Source: Halichondria panicea
Lineage: Eukaryota > Porifera > Demospongiae > Suberitida > Halichondriidae
Length of the DNA stretch: 64,000 nt
NCBI RefSeq assembly: GCF_963675165.1
Contig: NC_087383.1
Location: forward strand, 682,001 to 746,000
Direction: 5' to 3'
Position 1 is the first letter of the stretch; the number at the start of each line of letters is the position of its first letter. Below the pieces are notes generated by a model. That model worked only from the letters and a program-made list of their open reading frames with translations. It had not been told where the DNA came from and did not search any database. Positions 50,028 to 60,959 of this stretch are shown here, one piece after another. The position numbers and the translations under genes were made by a program.

Positions 50028-53000
50028 ACGCACACGCACACACACACACTCACACGCACACGCACACACACGCGCACACACACACACACACACACACATA
50101 GATACTTAAGAAAAACACAATTTGAAATAAACCAACACATTAAGCGTGCATATGTGTGAAACAACAATTTGAAATAAACCAACACATTGTTTATTTTCGT
50201 CCAGTTTACGTTTGCTACGAACACTGCCACCATCCTGGGGGGTACCCTAGTGGGACAGGGGGTCCAGATGAGAGCTCTCGCCATCTTCGTCTACTCGTTC
50301 GTCATGACAGTGAGTGTACACCACCACCCTTAAAAATAGTTTATAGACATTGAGGTATTTAATGCTGGCTCTGTGTGTGTTACATCTGTTGCGATATTGC
50401 TATTGTTAACCACTATGCCCATAATTGGAGCATTTGTATTGTCTTTGCTATCACATTTGTAAATCATTTCTAATATCCCAAAAGGATACCCTTTTGACCC
50501 ATGAAGCCGTACTCTTAAATACCATACTTTAATTCCCTGGCCATTCTCCCCCCCCCACACACACACATGCCCTCAGGCCTTCATCCACCCTAGTCTAGCA
50601 CGTTTCTTCTGGTCCTCGTCCAACCCCCAGCAGCCGGCCTGGTCTCCGTATGCTCCTTGTAACGGCACCTACACAGCTGACCGGGAACACACCTTCAGTT
50701 TCTACACCGAAGACGTGGAACTCGGGGATTACATCTTCTTCGATTTTGCCGGCTCTGGACTTGTGCACGTTTGCGGTGAGGCATACGTACATGTACATCC
50801 TATTCAGTAGTTGAGAAAATTAAATTACTACGTTTAATAGCTTCAAGGTGACACAAATTGGCTAACTCTCTCTCAAGCCTGTCCAAATCCAGAGGCTTAT
50901 AATGGCAGGCTTATAATGACAAGTCCAGAGGCTTATAATGGCAGGCTTATAATGACAAATCCAGAGGCTTATAATGGCAGGCTTATAATGACAAGTCCAG
51001 AGGCTTATAATGGCAGGCTTATAATGGCAGGCTTATAATGGCGTATTATAAGCATGAGGGTCCATTTCAGTGGCCTAGAGGGTGACTTGTTAGTAACTAT
51101 AACGTTTCTGCAGGTGGTATGGGTGCTTTTGTACTGGCAGTGTTCCACAAACTGGAGATAAGTACTCGAACAAAGAAGATCAGAGAATGTTGCTCCTGTC
51201 TCAAGAGGAGTACAGATGATGATGACGTAAGAGCTACAGGCTTGTGTGTCCCTCAAGGCTTTAGTGTACTCACTAGCTGTACACACACTTTGCGTACAAC
51301 CACAAAACACGTGCCTCTTAATCGCAAATGCCTCCAGGGTATAATTATTGTCTGTATGCATACGCAATCGTTCTACTGTACTATGAATGATGCCTGGTGC
51401 TGAGCTTTGATCAGGTTCCTTCATGCCTCGCAGATTTATGGTCGCTCCTTTGTAGGGTCAAGCGTTCTAAAAGATCCGTTAGTGGTACGCTCCATCAGTA
51501 GACTCCATCATAGTGTGTGTATCTAGTAATCCTGCCTTGCAACTGCTTTTTTAATTGTACTTTTACTCCACCAATTTTAATCGCAGGCTCGAGCAGCTAC
51601 TTATGGAGCCGAGCGTCAAGACGTGGCACCAGAGGGAGCAAAAAAGTGAGCAAGAAATAATGATTCTGTTATAATGCCTGCCTTTCTAGCGGAGGTGTTC
51701 GTATCTTGCTTTGTAGAATGATACATTTGACCTATCGTTTATATTTATGAGTGTTCTCTGTATTGTGATGTAATCGTTTGTTTCTCCAGTTTCCTCGAGT
51801 GGATGTACCCAAGTGGTGGTGGTGACGAAAATGTGGAGAGTGCTGCTCTGGGTATCCTTATCCTGTGGACCACCTGGTGTGTGTGTGTGGTGGGTGTGTG
51901 TGAGGGGTGCTCTGGGTATCCTTATCCTGTGGACCACCTGGTGTGTGTGTGTGGGTGTGGGTGTGTGTGTGAAGGGTGCTCTAAGCGTATGGACGGTAAT
52001 GCGTTTATATGCTTGGTATTTACAAGTCTGTCATTCTGTAAGTACTTGACATCTCTGTACACAATGTGTGGGCATTCTTATTATAATTGTTAATTGTGAC
52101 AGCAATAAAAGATTCGCAGATAGTATTTGTTTTGCAGTCTGGAGGGGTGGCACATGCTATGAACCAAGACTGCATGTACATAATATACATGTATGCTGTT
52201 ACAGTATTATCCCCCCCTCCCAGGTTTGCGTTCAATGCTGGATCGGCTGAGAGCATCTCAGGGAAGGCGGTCCACTCGGCAGTGGGTAGGATTGCTCTGG
52301 TCATGTGCCTGGGTTGTGCCAGTGCCGGGATTGTGCAGACCATCATCTCAGGGCTTGTCCAGATCTACAAACGAGATGAGACGTTTAATTCCAATGAGAT
52401 AGCCAACGCTGTGTTGGGGGCTCTGGTGTCAGTCACTGGGTGCTGTACTTTCATCGATCCTCCGTGGGCCATTCTCATCGGAGGTAATTCAACCACCCTC
52501 GTCCCCACTCCCTCCCCTTTCATCCCCACTAGCCAGTACCTCTAAACCAAATACTATTTTATTGCTTTGTCGCACTGAGGCCATTTTACCATTTTATAAG
52601 TTAAGTTTGAGTGCCAAGTTGATACTAATAATGATGGCATTCTGTAGCTGGCTGTATTATGACGTTTTGTTTACGTTTTTAATTAGTTTCAACCTCCTCC
52701 CATATTATAGACTTTGTGTTTTCTTCTCTGCAGTGATATCTGTGGCAGTGTACCACTCTGGCTGCTACATAGAGTACCTCCTCAAGCTCCACGATGGAGC
52801 CAGGGCCTTCCCTGTGCACGCTATATGGTGAGTGGTGTGACAGTTATAATTAGAGGAAAGGAAACACCCTAAGTTAATGGTTCTGCTTTTAGCTATTCAA
52901 TTTGTTGTACAAATGTTATCCTCTGCTATCCCAAAAACTATTTGTATGCTCAATTTGTGTTGCCATGTTCTATTGTGCTACTGTAACAGCTGCAATGTGT

Positions 53001-53999
53001 TGTTGTCACTCGTTCCTCTCATGTACAGTGGTTTCTGGGGGGTACTGTGTGTCGGGATATTCAGTAAATCGTGTTTAATTCGAGAGACTTACGAAGATCT
53101 CTGTTTCTGCGTAACCTCTAACCTTCCCGCGTCAGTGAGTTGGACACTACAACGCACACACATATCATGTACATGCAGCTGGTGCTACGAGGAAATGATG
53201 GGTGGGGAATTTCCCCATTTGTATGTAGCCATAGAAATTCCTGTACTGTAAGACGTTATTCTATCCCGGAATTGCAGCCTTAATCATAGCTAGTATATAT
53301 ACAATGTACATGTCTTGTGTAGTTTATGTTGTATGGCTCTAACCACACACACACACACACACACGCAGGTGGACAACCACGGGCTCTTGTTTGCGTACCA
53401 GTTAGGCGGTGGTTTGTTCATCATGGCGTGGTCGATGACACTCTGTACCATTGTCTTCCTTGTCCTCTGGTTCTTTCCCGTCAACTTTGCACTCGCCTGT
53501 CTCCCATGGTATGTATAATAGTCTCCCCACCACACTGGTACGTATAATAGTCTCGCCACCACACTTACACGATGTAATGCAAGCTATTATCTTTGGCTGC
53601 TACAATTAGCACTAGCTATGATTATACTCCCATCTTTACTTGGCATGTATATAGTAGCTACGTATGTACACACTGTTAGTGTCTGTGAGCCTGTCATTAA
53701 TATTTAGTTAGGAGCATAATTATTGTATGCCTTATTAGAGCGTGATGTGACCACACCCCCTCCCACCTTGCAGGGTTATGGGGTTCAAGGACAAAGCGAG
53801 AGGTCTGGTAAAGTTCCAAGGCAACGTCCTCTTCACCCACTTCAACGAGATCGGGAGTCCAAACCCGGACGTGGATGTAAATGAGCCACCCCCCACCTCC
53901 GGGCACACCACCCCCTACACAGCTCCCCACACTTCTAACGTGAATTTCGGCTTAGTCTCTATCAACACAGCCCCTCAAGAAGCGCATGATAAAGACTGA
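48339..53999 (+). CDS. Ammonium transporter, Amt family
   Basis: Fifteen exons (48339-48437, 48574-48651, 48999-49073, 49848-49967, 50205-50309, 50577-50775, 51114-51226, 51434-51484, 51587-51645, 51790-51876, 52224-52483, 52734-52827, 53029-53134, 53369-53508, 53774-53999) encode 603 residues. About eleven membrane segments are expected. The family signature [13 protein letters not shown] and the later PVHAICGFWGVL supply the twin pore histidines. FAFNAGSA and [15 protein letters not shown] fit the remaining core helices. The family conducts ammonium (NH3/NH4+) through a trimeric plasma-membrane channel. An insertion of about 70 residues after the VHVCGG helix (charged, Cys-containing) and a long polar tail are variable regions. 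Part of exon 10 is duplicated in the following intron. Confidence 0.9.
49564..49767. mobile_element. MITE-like element, TACCATATTACTAG family
   Basis: Starts tactgtattgctagaatact and ends attctagtaatatggta. Shares ctaactattgcgttctgg with the 2321-2485 element. It lies in an Amt intron. Confidence 0.6.
49981..50100. repeat. CA/CG microsatellite
   Basis: About 120 bp of CA with interspersed CG steps immediately after the exon 4 donor of the Amt gene. Frames reading through it as repeated Thr-His or Cys-Val are artefacts. Confidence 0.9.
50883..51045. repeat. 36-bp minisatellite, about four units
   Basis: Unit: tccagaggcttataatggca followed by ggcttataatgacaag, itself containing a doubled aggcttataatg word. 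It lies in an Amt intron. Confidence 0.9.
51908..51947 (+). repeat. Partial duplication of Amt exon 10 end with its donor
   Basis: The block gctctgggtatccttatcct and following gtggaccacctggtgtgt repeats the end of exon 10 (51846-51876) plus donor. The reading frame is lost through the intervening TG-rich DNA. Confidence 0.85.
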
Positions 54000-54197
54000 T
54001 CGATCATTGATGCAAAAATGTGTGTACTCTGAACTATATATATATAGTTATTAGGTCAATAGCGTGCACAGTTGTAAATTTGCTTATAATTTGTACTATT
54101 TTTTGTGAATTTTAGCATTTATAATATTATGACTGTAAATTTCTGAATTGTCTTGTGACAAAACACGTATCATGAATATTGTACAAAATTTGCAAAA

Positions 54198-54620
54198 TAT
54201 GTGATGCAATTTGAGAAAACAGACCACTTGGCTTGGTCTAAAAAAGTTGAGATCTCTATGCATACTGATAGAGCAGAGAAATGCCTACACAATGCTATGC
54301 TTAGTCTGTACATACCTCATTCTATGACTAAGTTATAATCGTTTGAAGTTGGTTGCTATGAAATTGCATTATTCAAAAACGCCATTCAAAGATGCCCTAC
54401 TCATTAGTAAGCCTATGTTTTGCGTTTTTTGACGAAGCACTGAGGTGAACATATTTGGATTTAGAGCACCAGACTTCACATAGAGATAGTAGAAAGGCTA
54501 TAGATACTTGTAAGTTTATAAAACTAAATTCATCACTTTGCACTAAAGGTCACAAATTTGCCTCCAGCTCAAATTGAAAATCTAAGCCAAGTGGTCTGTT
54601 TTCTCAGATTGCATCACATA
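54198..54620. mobile_element. 423-bp element with 37-bp terminal inverted repeats
   Basis: The left end tatgtgatgcaatttgagaa (continuing aacagaccacttggctt) is matched by its reverse complement at 54584-54620 with one mismatch. A TA may be the target duplication. No coding capacity. It lies between convergent Amt and PTPS 3' ends. Confidence 0.85.
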
Positions 54621-54634
54621 TAAAACGTACAGCA

Positions 54635-55590
54635 TTAATGGCTACTACTGTCCATGGCAACCTCTCCACGATATGTGAAGACGTTGTTCTCAGTTTCTTG
54701 TACACAGACTTCGTACAGCAGCTCAGCATCATGTGATCCGAGAGCTCTCTTAAGCCCACCCCAAATAAAGACGGCCAGGTTTTCAGTTGTACTGCATGGA
54801 AACATAAGCAAATTGGTTACAAATTCACACAAATAATACCTAGTGGTATTGTACTGCATGTAAAAGTAATATTTATTATCATTGGTCTGAGTAAATTTAA
54901 TTAATTATGGATTATTAGACTTCATTATAATGCATCTCACTAATTGCTATAATCAAACCATCACTACACCTAGTACAGTGGAACCCCTCTATAACAGACA
55001 CCTTTGGGGAACAATGTTTTAGCCTTTATACAGAGGTGGCCTTTGTTGAGAGGTTGTTTTGTACACAAACTGTTCATTTGGGACCTGGGTGCCTGGCCAT
55101 TATATAGCAACTGGCCTTTATTTGGAGGTGGTTGTTAACAGAGGTTCCACTGTATATAATCAGTGGATCAGTACACACCTAACTTTGTCCTTGAAGAACG
55201 GCACATCTTTGTCCAGGTTTCTATGATCCAATGGTTTCATTATACTCTCTTCCATGGCACTCTTCAGAGCGACAATGTTCATCACCATCCCAGTCGTGTT
55301 GTCGACTGGTCCTCGTACCGTTGCCTTGACGACATAGTTGTGTCCGTGACCATTCACTCGTGCACACTTGCCGTATAGTGTATCATTTTCCTCTTCACTG
55401 AGCGTGTGGCTGTACGAGTGTGTGGTGTGTGATGTGTGTGTGGTGTGGGGGTGCAGTCAATATTCAGGCTCTGTTACAGAGGCTACAGATAACACATGGC
55501 CATGTTATGTATGCACACTCACCTGTAAAGTCTGTGTGCTGCAGAGAACTGCAATCTCTTGGTCACATACACAATAGGCAGAGAAGACAT
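54635..55590 (-). CDS. PTS: 6-pyruvoyl-tetrahydropterin synthase
   Basis: Three minus-strand exons, 55590-55523, 55409-55179 and 54791-54635, give 151 residues (human about 145). The enzyme converts 7,8-dihydroneopterin triphosphate to 6-pyruvoyl-tetrahydropterin in tetrahydrobiopterin synthesis. Zinc-binding histidines lie in FSAAHRLY and NGHGHNY. The catalytic Cys is in YGKCARV, and [21 protein letters not shown] and [11 protein letters not shown] are family hallmarks. The exon 2 donor is the GTGTGT after AAAGTTAG, which keeps frame with STTEN. Intron 2 contains a pogo-like MITE. Exon 1 has stray copies at 59878 and 61688. Confidence 0.93.
54976..55152. mobile_element. Pogo/Tigger-like MITE
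   Basis: 177 bp bounded by cagtggaacccctctataac and gttaacagaggttccactg inverted, with TA on both sides. The CAGTGGAACC end and TA target duplication are typical of pogo-type elements. It is inside PTPS intron 2. Confidence 0.75.
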
Positions 55591-55651
55591 TTAGAGGGGC
55601 GGGTTATTACATTCCTCGAGGCTAAGATCTTTGGAGGGCTTTTTTGGAGGG

Positions 55652-55686
<35 letters not shown>

Positions 55687-56676
55687 CTTTATGGCGAAAC
55701 AGTAGGTAAGTACAAACGGGTAGACAGATATAAATCGAAATCTAAGTAAGGTAAAGATATGAAGAACAAACATATAGTAAGTTTAGGTATGCCCATCAAG
55801 CACAGGTGATAGAGTTGGTGAGCTAGTGTGCGCATGCGTAGAATATTGGCGGCATTGCATGCTGTTGAATCGCTGCTTTAGAAAGCACATTGAGAGGTTG
55901 TGCCAACCCTATATTTATATTGGCCTTTCCCTGCAGAAATAGAGCAGTACACGAGTCAAAATTTGTGCAATAATTGAAAACACAACTGTCAATCCTATGT
56001 ACAACCTACTGGTTATGCTAATTTGTAAGCATTGCAAGTTGTTGGTTCTCAGAATTACTAATTACTCTTTTTGTTTGTGTAGTTCATACAGATTAATATT
56101 AGCTCTATAGCTATTTTCTGTGTACCTTTGCCTAGCCTCGATTCAAGGCCGATTAAAATACGTTTAATTGGCCGCTAACCTTTAGCCCTATTATGCGCAT
56201 AAACTTGTTTCAGTTTAAAAAGAAATTACTGAGCAGTGATTGTGAGAACCAACTTTATTCATACACGGGGAGAACCTTGAGACTAGAGGCGAACCTTATT
56301 TTTCCAACCTTATCAACAACATGAATAAAGCAGCACTGCTTTATTCATACATGGGGAGCACCTTGAGAGGCCACCAACTTATTGTGCCCACCCTATCTAT
56401 CTGTAAACATTGCAAGTTGTTGGTTCTCGAGCAGTGATTGTGAGAACCAACTTTATTCATACATGGGGAAAACCTTGAGAGTTAGAGGCGAGCCTTACTT
56501 TTCCAACCTTATCTGTAAGATAAATCAGCCTTGATATAGATCTAGCTACAGCCTTCCAGAGGGTCTGACATCAGAAGAATGTGGTAAAACCTGCTTATCT
56601 GCAGTAGATATAAATAGTCTTCACTCACCAAGCAATCAGCCATAGGATTCAGCAGACTTTCACCAGAGAACGAAAA
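55591..56676. promoter_or_regulatory. Divergent region between PTPS and channel paralogue 1
   Basis: Contains a T run of about 32 nt (55651-55682). It also has gcgcatgcgtagaat (repeated near 61875), an agcctcgattcaagg word, and repeated blocks around ggttctcagaat and attcatacacggggagaacc (56270, 56346, 56455). The last blocks recur upstream of paralogue 2 (62065-62130), so they were duplicated together with the channel. Confidence 0.5.
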
Positions 56677-58089
56677 ATGTATTTCAAAATGTCAACAAAA
56701 GCAACTCAACAGTTGGATGATGCCAGTGAGAATTTCAATACCGCTAAGACGAACAGAAAGCGAGTGGCCGTGGTCCATCGTCTTAAAAAATTCGGAGACA
56801 ACTCTTCTCTCAGTGCTGCAGTGTACGAGTTTAAGAGCAAGTCGATTGTCAAGCGCCTTCTTTGGGGATTGATTGTAATTTTAGCAATCGCCGGGTTTTG
56901 TTGCATCACTGGTTTGAGTATCAAGATGCTGATCGACGAGCCAATATCTACCTCTATTACTGAAATGAGGCAGGATGAGTTGGAGTTTCCTGCTGTGACT
57001 GTGTGCAGTTTGAATTTCCTTGACTCAGCTGTCCTCTCAAAGAGTGTAGTCGATCAATTAATAGCTCTGTTTACTGCTGGTCAACCTCCAAATGTGCCTC
57101 CATTGACAGAATGCATTTCAATTGCAAATAAGATAACCAGCGACACTGATATTGACATCGGCTTTGGAAATCTTATTTTGGATCTTGCAAAAAATGATCT
57201 TATCAGCTTAATCGAACAATGTTTTTTTGAAGGAAATAATTGCATTAACGACTTAAAAATAGTTAACACAACAAGTGGTGTCTGCTTTACATTCAATGGG
57301 CCGAATAAAACTGCCAAGTCTCTTAATGTCCAAGGGACAGGTGTGCTGAACGGTCTTAGGCTTCAAATCGGAAACGGAAATCAAGCATTTACCCTGAATA
57401 ATAACTATGGTTTCAAGGTCATTGTTCACAATCGTGATGAGCCACCGAGACCAGAAAGTGAAGGGGTGGTGGTTGGACTCGGAAGCAGCCTCAATGTTGG
57501 AATGAAGCAGGTGACTTCAGCCGACGAAACACAATTTTACTCCAGCCAAGGTTGTGTACGAAATTCAGATAATCCCTCTAACAACTTAACATTCTCAGAA
57601 TACTCATCGTACTCTCGCTCTCTTTGCTTGAACGATTGCTTTTATACACACATTGCAAACGAATGCCATTGTGTGGAAAGAAAATTTTACACACCTGTTA
57701 AAAGTCCTTACACTGAAATGAGGGATTGTGGTTTAACAGACATATGCTGTGAAGTCTACACATTTCGAACATTAAAAAACAGCTGCAACTGCCCACTGAA
57801 GTGTAAAACAGTTGATCGTACTCTCACAACAAGCAGTGCAACAAATGAGGATTGTGGGAGGGTCGGTATACATGTCTACTACGAGAGCCTTGTAACTGAA
57901 GTACGTGTGACAACAGATTCGTACACTCCTTGGAGCCTGATCTCTGACATCGGAGGCAACACAGGACTGTTCCTGGGCTTCACGCTACTGACGATAGGGG
58001 AAGTGCTGCTGTTGGTGCTTGGATTGTTCAGTGACTGCTGCTGTTCCTCTTGCAAGAAACGATTCAAACAGAAGATGGAAGAATCGTAA
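56677..58089 (+). CDS. DEG/ENaC/ASIC-family cation channel subunit, paralogue 1
   Basis: A single-exon 470-residue protein. Cytosolic N-terminus; first membrane segment about residues 60-85 (LLWGLIVILAIAGFCCITGL); the family FPAVTVCSLNF just outside it; a large Cys-rich extracellular loop ending CNCPLKCKTV; then TM2 in WSLISDIGGNTGLFLGFTLL. The cytosolic end DCCCSSCKKRFK could be palmitoylated. Family members form trimeric sodium-permeable channels gated by peptides, protons or force. The selectivity G-x-S of TM2 (GAS in ASICs) reads GFT here. The HG motif of the N-terminus is not obvious. Paralogue 2 at 62316 is about 85-90% alike by eye. Confidence 0.88.
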   Translation: MYFKMSTKATQQLDDASENFNTAKTNRKRVAVVHRLKKFGDNSSLSAAVYEFKSKSIVKRLLWGLIVILAIAGFCCITGLSIKMLIDEPISTSITEMRQDELEFPAVTVCSLNFLDSAVLSKSVVDQLIALFTAGQPPNVPPLTECISIANKITSDTDIDIGFGNLILDLAKNDLISLIEQCFFEGNNCINDLKIVNTTSGVCFTFNGPNKTAKSLNVQGTGVLNGLRLQIGNGNQAFTLNNNYGFKVIVHNRDEPPRPESEGVVVGLGSSLNVGMKQVTSADETQFYSSQGCVRNSDNPSNNLTFSEYSSYSRSLCLNDCFYTHIANECHCVERKFYTPVKSPYTEMRDCGLTDICCEVYTFRTLKNSCNCPLKCKTVDRTLTTSSATNEDCGRVGIHVYYESLVTEVRVTTDSYTPWSLISDIGGNTGLFLGFTLLTIGEVLLLVLGLFSDCCCSSCKKRFKQKMEES

Positions 58090-58172
58090 ACTGACAGTCT
58101 GAAAGACAAACAATAATCTGACTCAATATCATAATTATAGCTTACAAGTTAGTAATAGAACACAAGCCTATA

Positions 58173-58402
58173 TACCGTATAGCGCGAAATTTTCGAGGCA
58201 CTTATATTTTGTGGATTGGCCTCTAAAAGTATTTTCGTTGCACAATGTTCGCGGAATGACTGCTTACCGGAAGCCACGCCTTTAAATCTTGCACGTTATA
58301 GCAGGTAAAGAACGATTTTCGTGGACTTAATTTTCGTGTAGGATTGCTAACCCACGAAATCCACGAAAATTAAGCCCCTCGAAAATTTCGTGCTATACGG
58401 TA
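58173..58402. mobile_element. MITE-like element, TACCGTATAGCGCG family
   Basis: Inverted ends taccgtatagcgcgaaattt and aaatttcgtgctatacggta, with internal cctctaaaagtattttcgtt as at 686-910. Confidence 0.8.
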
Positions 58403-58969
58403 CATGTATATAGCCATCCATAGTTACTATTAGGAGGAATGTGGGTGAAACGTGCAGTTTGCAGTATATATGTATAGTAACTTATATTATACAAAATGTT
58501 GAATAGGTGGTACAGGCTGGCCAATGCCCTTCTCTGACCCAGCGTAGGTATAGTTCTGCTTGTTTCAAAATATCCAAATAGCTAATCGAGTAGTCCGACT
58601 GCTTTAGGCAAACTTCTGAACCTTTTCCATATCCTCAATATTGCATTTCAAGACATGCATGATTGTACATATAATACATGTAATCAATCTACATTGTACT
58701 CCATGGCATGCATGCATACCATAATTATAACACAAAATATCAGGTTTTAAATGTGTAATCAATAAATATCACAAAATATTATTAATGACACTGTACAAGC
58801 CTGATTGCATTTTTCTAACTATTGCGAATTGCATGCTACTATGGGAAATGGCCTGTGCGTTTCTTTTGTTTGCGATTTATGCAAAAGCTCGCAAATTCGC
58901 AATCGAAAGAACATCGCATTCGAAACCATGGAGATATACGGTTGGATTACAGCAGTTGAAAGAGGTTAG

Positions 58970-59395
58970 TATATGTGACAGGGCCTAGGAAAACAACCCT
59001 TATGGAGCAAACTAATTAATTTTATTTTATTGCTTAATTAAATAAAGCAGTGCTTAAGCTTCAAATTGATTACAATATCACTCACTTTGCACCTTCCTAC
59101 CCCAAAATATTTTCGGGTGAAAGGGGGACAGTATTGACCTACCGTTTTGAGAAACTAATGTTCCAAGTTCTATCCGCATGCAAGAACAGCCTGGCATGAA
59201 AAAATTCAATGGCTGCCTTGTAACGGCTATACAAAAAAATGTTTGGATAAAAAAATTTTTTTTTAAGTTAGAGGAGATGTTGACTTATGAAAGAAAACCA
59301 AAATCCTAAAATAGCTCTAATATTTTACTTTGTAGTGTACTGAACATTATTAGTTTGCTCCATAAGGGTTGTTTTCCTAGGCCCTGTCACATATA
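58970..59395. mobile_element. 426-bp element with perfect 47-bp terminal inverted repeats
   Basis: The left arm starts tatatgtgacagggcctagg and runs to gcaaactaat (59016). The right arm at 59349-59395 is its exact reverse complement. No coding capacity. The perfect arms suggest recent insertion or a constraint on the stem. Confidence 0.9.
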
Positions 59396-59593
59396 CCTAC
59401 ATTCCATATACTGCTACCCCCCCCCCCCCCCCCCACTTACTATTATTCAGTATTGTTGACTTCTTTCGTGATTCTCAGAATCGCATGTTACACACGAGGG
59501 AGAGAAAGAATATCAAAGAAGAGGAAAAGTAATAGCTGGAGTAATTAACTAAAAATTCATGTGATATAATACCACACAACAGGTGTGTCCTTT

Positions 59594-59875
59594 CCCATGC
59601 AGCAGTGTGTACGAGTTCAAGAGCAAGTCAATTGTCAAGTGTCTTCTTTGGGGATTGATTGTAATTTCAGTAATTGCAGGGTTTTGTTACATCACTGCTA
59701 TAAGAGTATCATTGATAAGCCGATATTTACCTCCATTACTGCAGAGGGAGTTGGAGTTTCCTGCTGTGACTGTGTGCAGTCTGAGTTTCCTTGATACGAC
59801 AGTCTTAAAAGATTTCTCGAATGATCAGTACAGAGTTAGTCACTGATCGATTCGAAGCAATGTTTGCTTACAGTC
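59594..59875 (+). pseudogene. Truncated third copy of the DEG/ENaC channel
   Basis: Begins at VYEFKSKSIVKCLLWGLIVI, continues through FPAVTVCSLSFLDTTVLKDF in a second frame after a small deletion, and stops at cagtcaacct. Compared with paralogue 2 it lacks the first 45 codons and everything after residue ~145. Right after the break comes antisense PTPS exon 1 sequence (gtgtgctgcagagaactgca). Confidence 0.85.
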
Positions 59876-59877
59876 AA

Positions 59878-59925
59878 CCTGTGTGCTGCAGAGAACTGCA
59901 TGCAATCTCTAGGTCTTGGTCACAT
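59878..59925 (-). pseudogene. Fragment of PTPS exon 1
   Basis: cctgtgtgctgcagagaactgc plus caatctct and ggtcttggtcac match the antisense of PTPS exon 1 with small insertions. Confidence 0.75.
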
Positions 59926-59989
59926 CCATTTGTTTAATGGGTTATATACGTTACATGTTGCTATAACCAACATTACTGTAATAGGATAT

Positions 59990-60290
59990 ACCACCTACAA
60001 CTGGACTGGCTGTGACAGGATGATGGAGAAGAAAGAAGAGGAAATTCCCAGTCATGTGATCCCCAAACACTGAATATTGGAATTCTTGAAGTACGATCAC
60101 CAATTATAATTATTTTAATTGACACATGCTGAGCAAGAGAGGAAATTCCCAGTCATGTGATCCCGAACACTGAAGCTGAACCAGTTCAGTGGATTGACTG
60201 TAACAGGATGATGGAGAAGAAAGAGAGTAAATTCCCAGTCATGTTGATCCCCAAACACTGGATTCTAAAGTACGATCACCAAATACATAT
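59990..60290. repeat. Copies of the ~210-bp unit of 36440-37150
   Basis: accacctacaactggactgg, tgtgacaggatgatggagaa and cccagtcatgtgatccc words recur in the same order. Confidence 0.85.
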
Positions 60291-60905
60291 TTAATAACTT
60301 TCGGATAGGGAGAGGTTCACCAAGAATCTTCTTTAAATATATGATTATTTGCATGAAAAAAAAGATGCCAAGCTATATAATTAAACCAGCCGAGCAGGTG
60401 GCCATCCTGGAAGTATGTGGGCCAAGGGCATGCGGGGGTTGGGAAAGGCCCACCAGGCCTCCCCGAGGACGGCCATGAAGAAGACAGTTATTGTGGATGA
60501 GACATCAGAAGTTCGAGTAGTGCAAGATTTATAGCCTCTGATTTGAAAAGCCTCTGCTCAAAAGTTATAATATTATAGAGAAAAAAGCAGTATACACACA
60601 AAATACTGTTTATACACACAAAATACAGTTTGCATGAAAAAAATTATGAAAATGTAAGCTGTTCTCCTGGAAGAAAACAGTCGTATTATGGGAGTGAAGT
60701 ATTCACGCTAGATTTCCATGCGGAGGATCATATTGGTTGTGATTTGTAGTTGTGAATGCTTACGTAGCATTATAATATGAAATAAATTGGTTATTGAAGC
60801 TTATTAATTGGCTTTGACAATTACGATAATTATGCATGCTGCACATAACTTATCTATGCATGCACAAGCAGGCCAATTATCAATTGCGGGATACACACAC
60901 AAGCA
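60291..60905 (+). repeat. Segmental duplicate of 37264-38060
   Basis: Same ordered words as the partner, from tttaataactttcggatagg to caattgcgggatacacacac. It differs by short insertions and by deletion of a segment around 37560-37790 of the other copy. Confidence 0.85.
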
Positions 60906-60959
60906 ATAATTATGCTTTCCAACGATCACACCCAGCCATTGGGTCTAACGATTTATTGT

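Larger units (their letters stand above)
58090..59593. other. Intergenic: two MITEs, no gene
   Basis: Holds the MITE at 58173-58402, a possible CG/AT-rich relative of the tactgtattgctag family around 58797-58920, and the 47-bp inverted-repeat element at 58970-59395. It also has a C run at 59419-59435. Confidence 0.5.

Noticed and set aside
49946-50284. Long Cys-Val and Thr-His repeat proteins on both strands
   Set aside because: They are translations of the CA/CG microsatellite after Amt exon 4.
55591-55773. Minus-strand 60-codon frame with a poly-Lys run
   Set aside because: It is the translation of the poly-T tract at 55651-55682.
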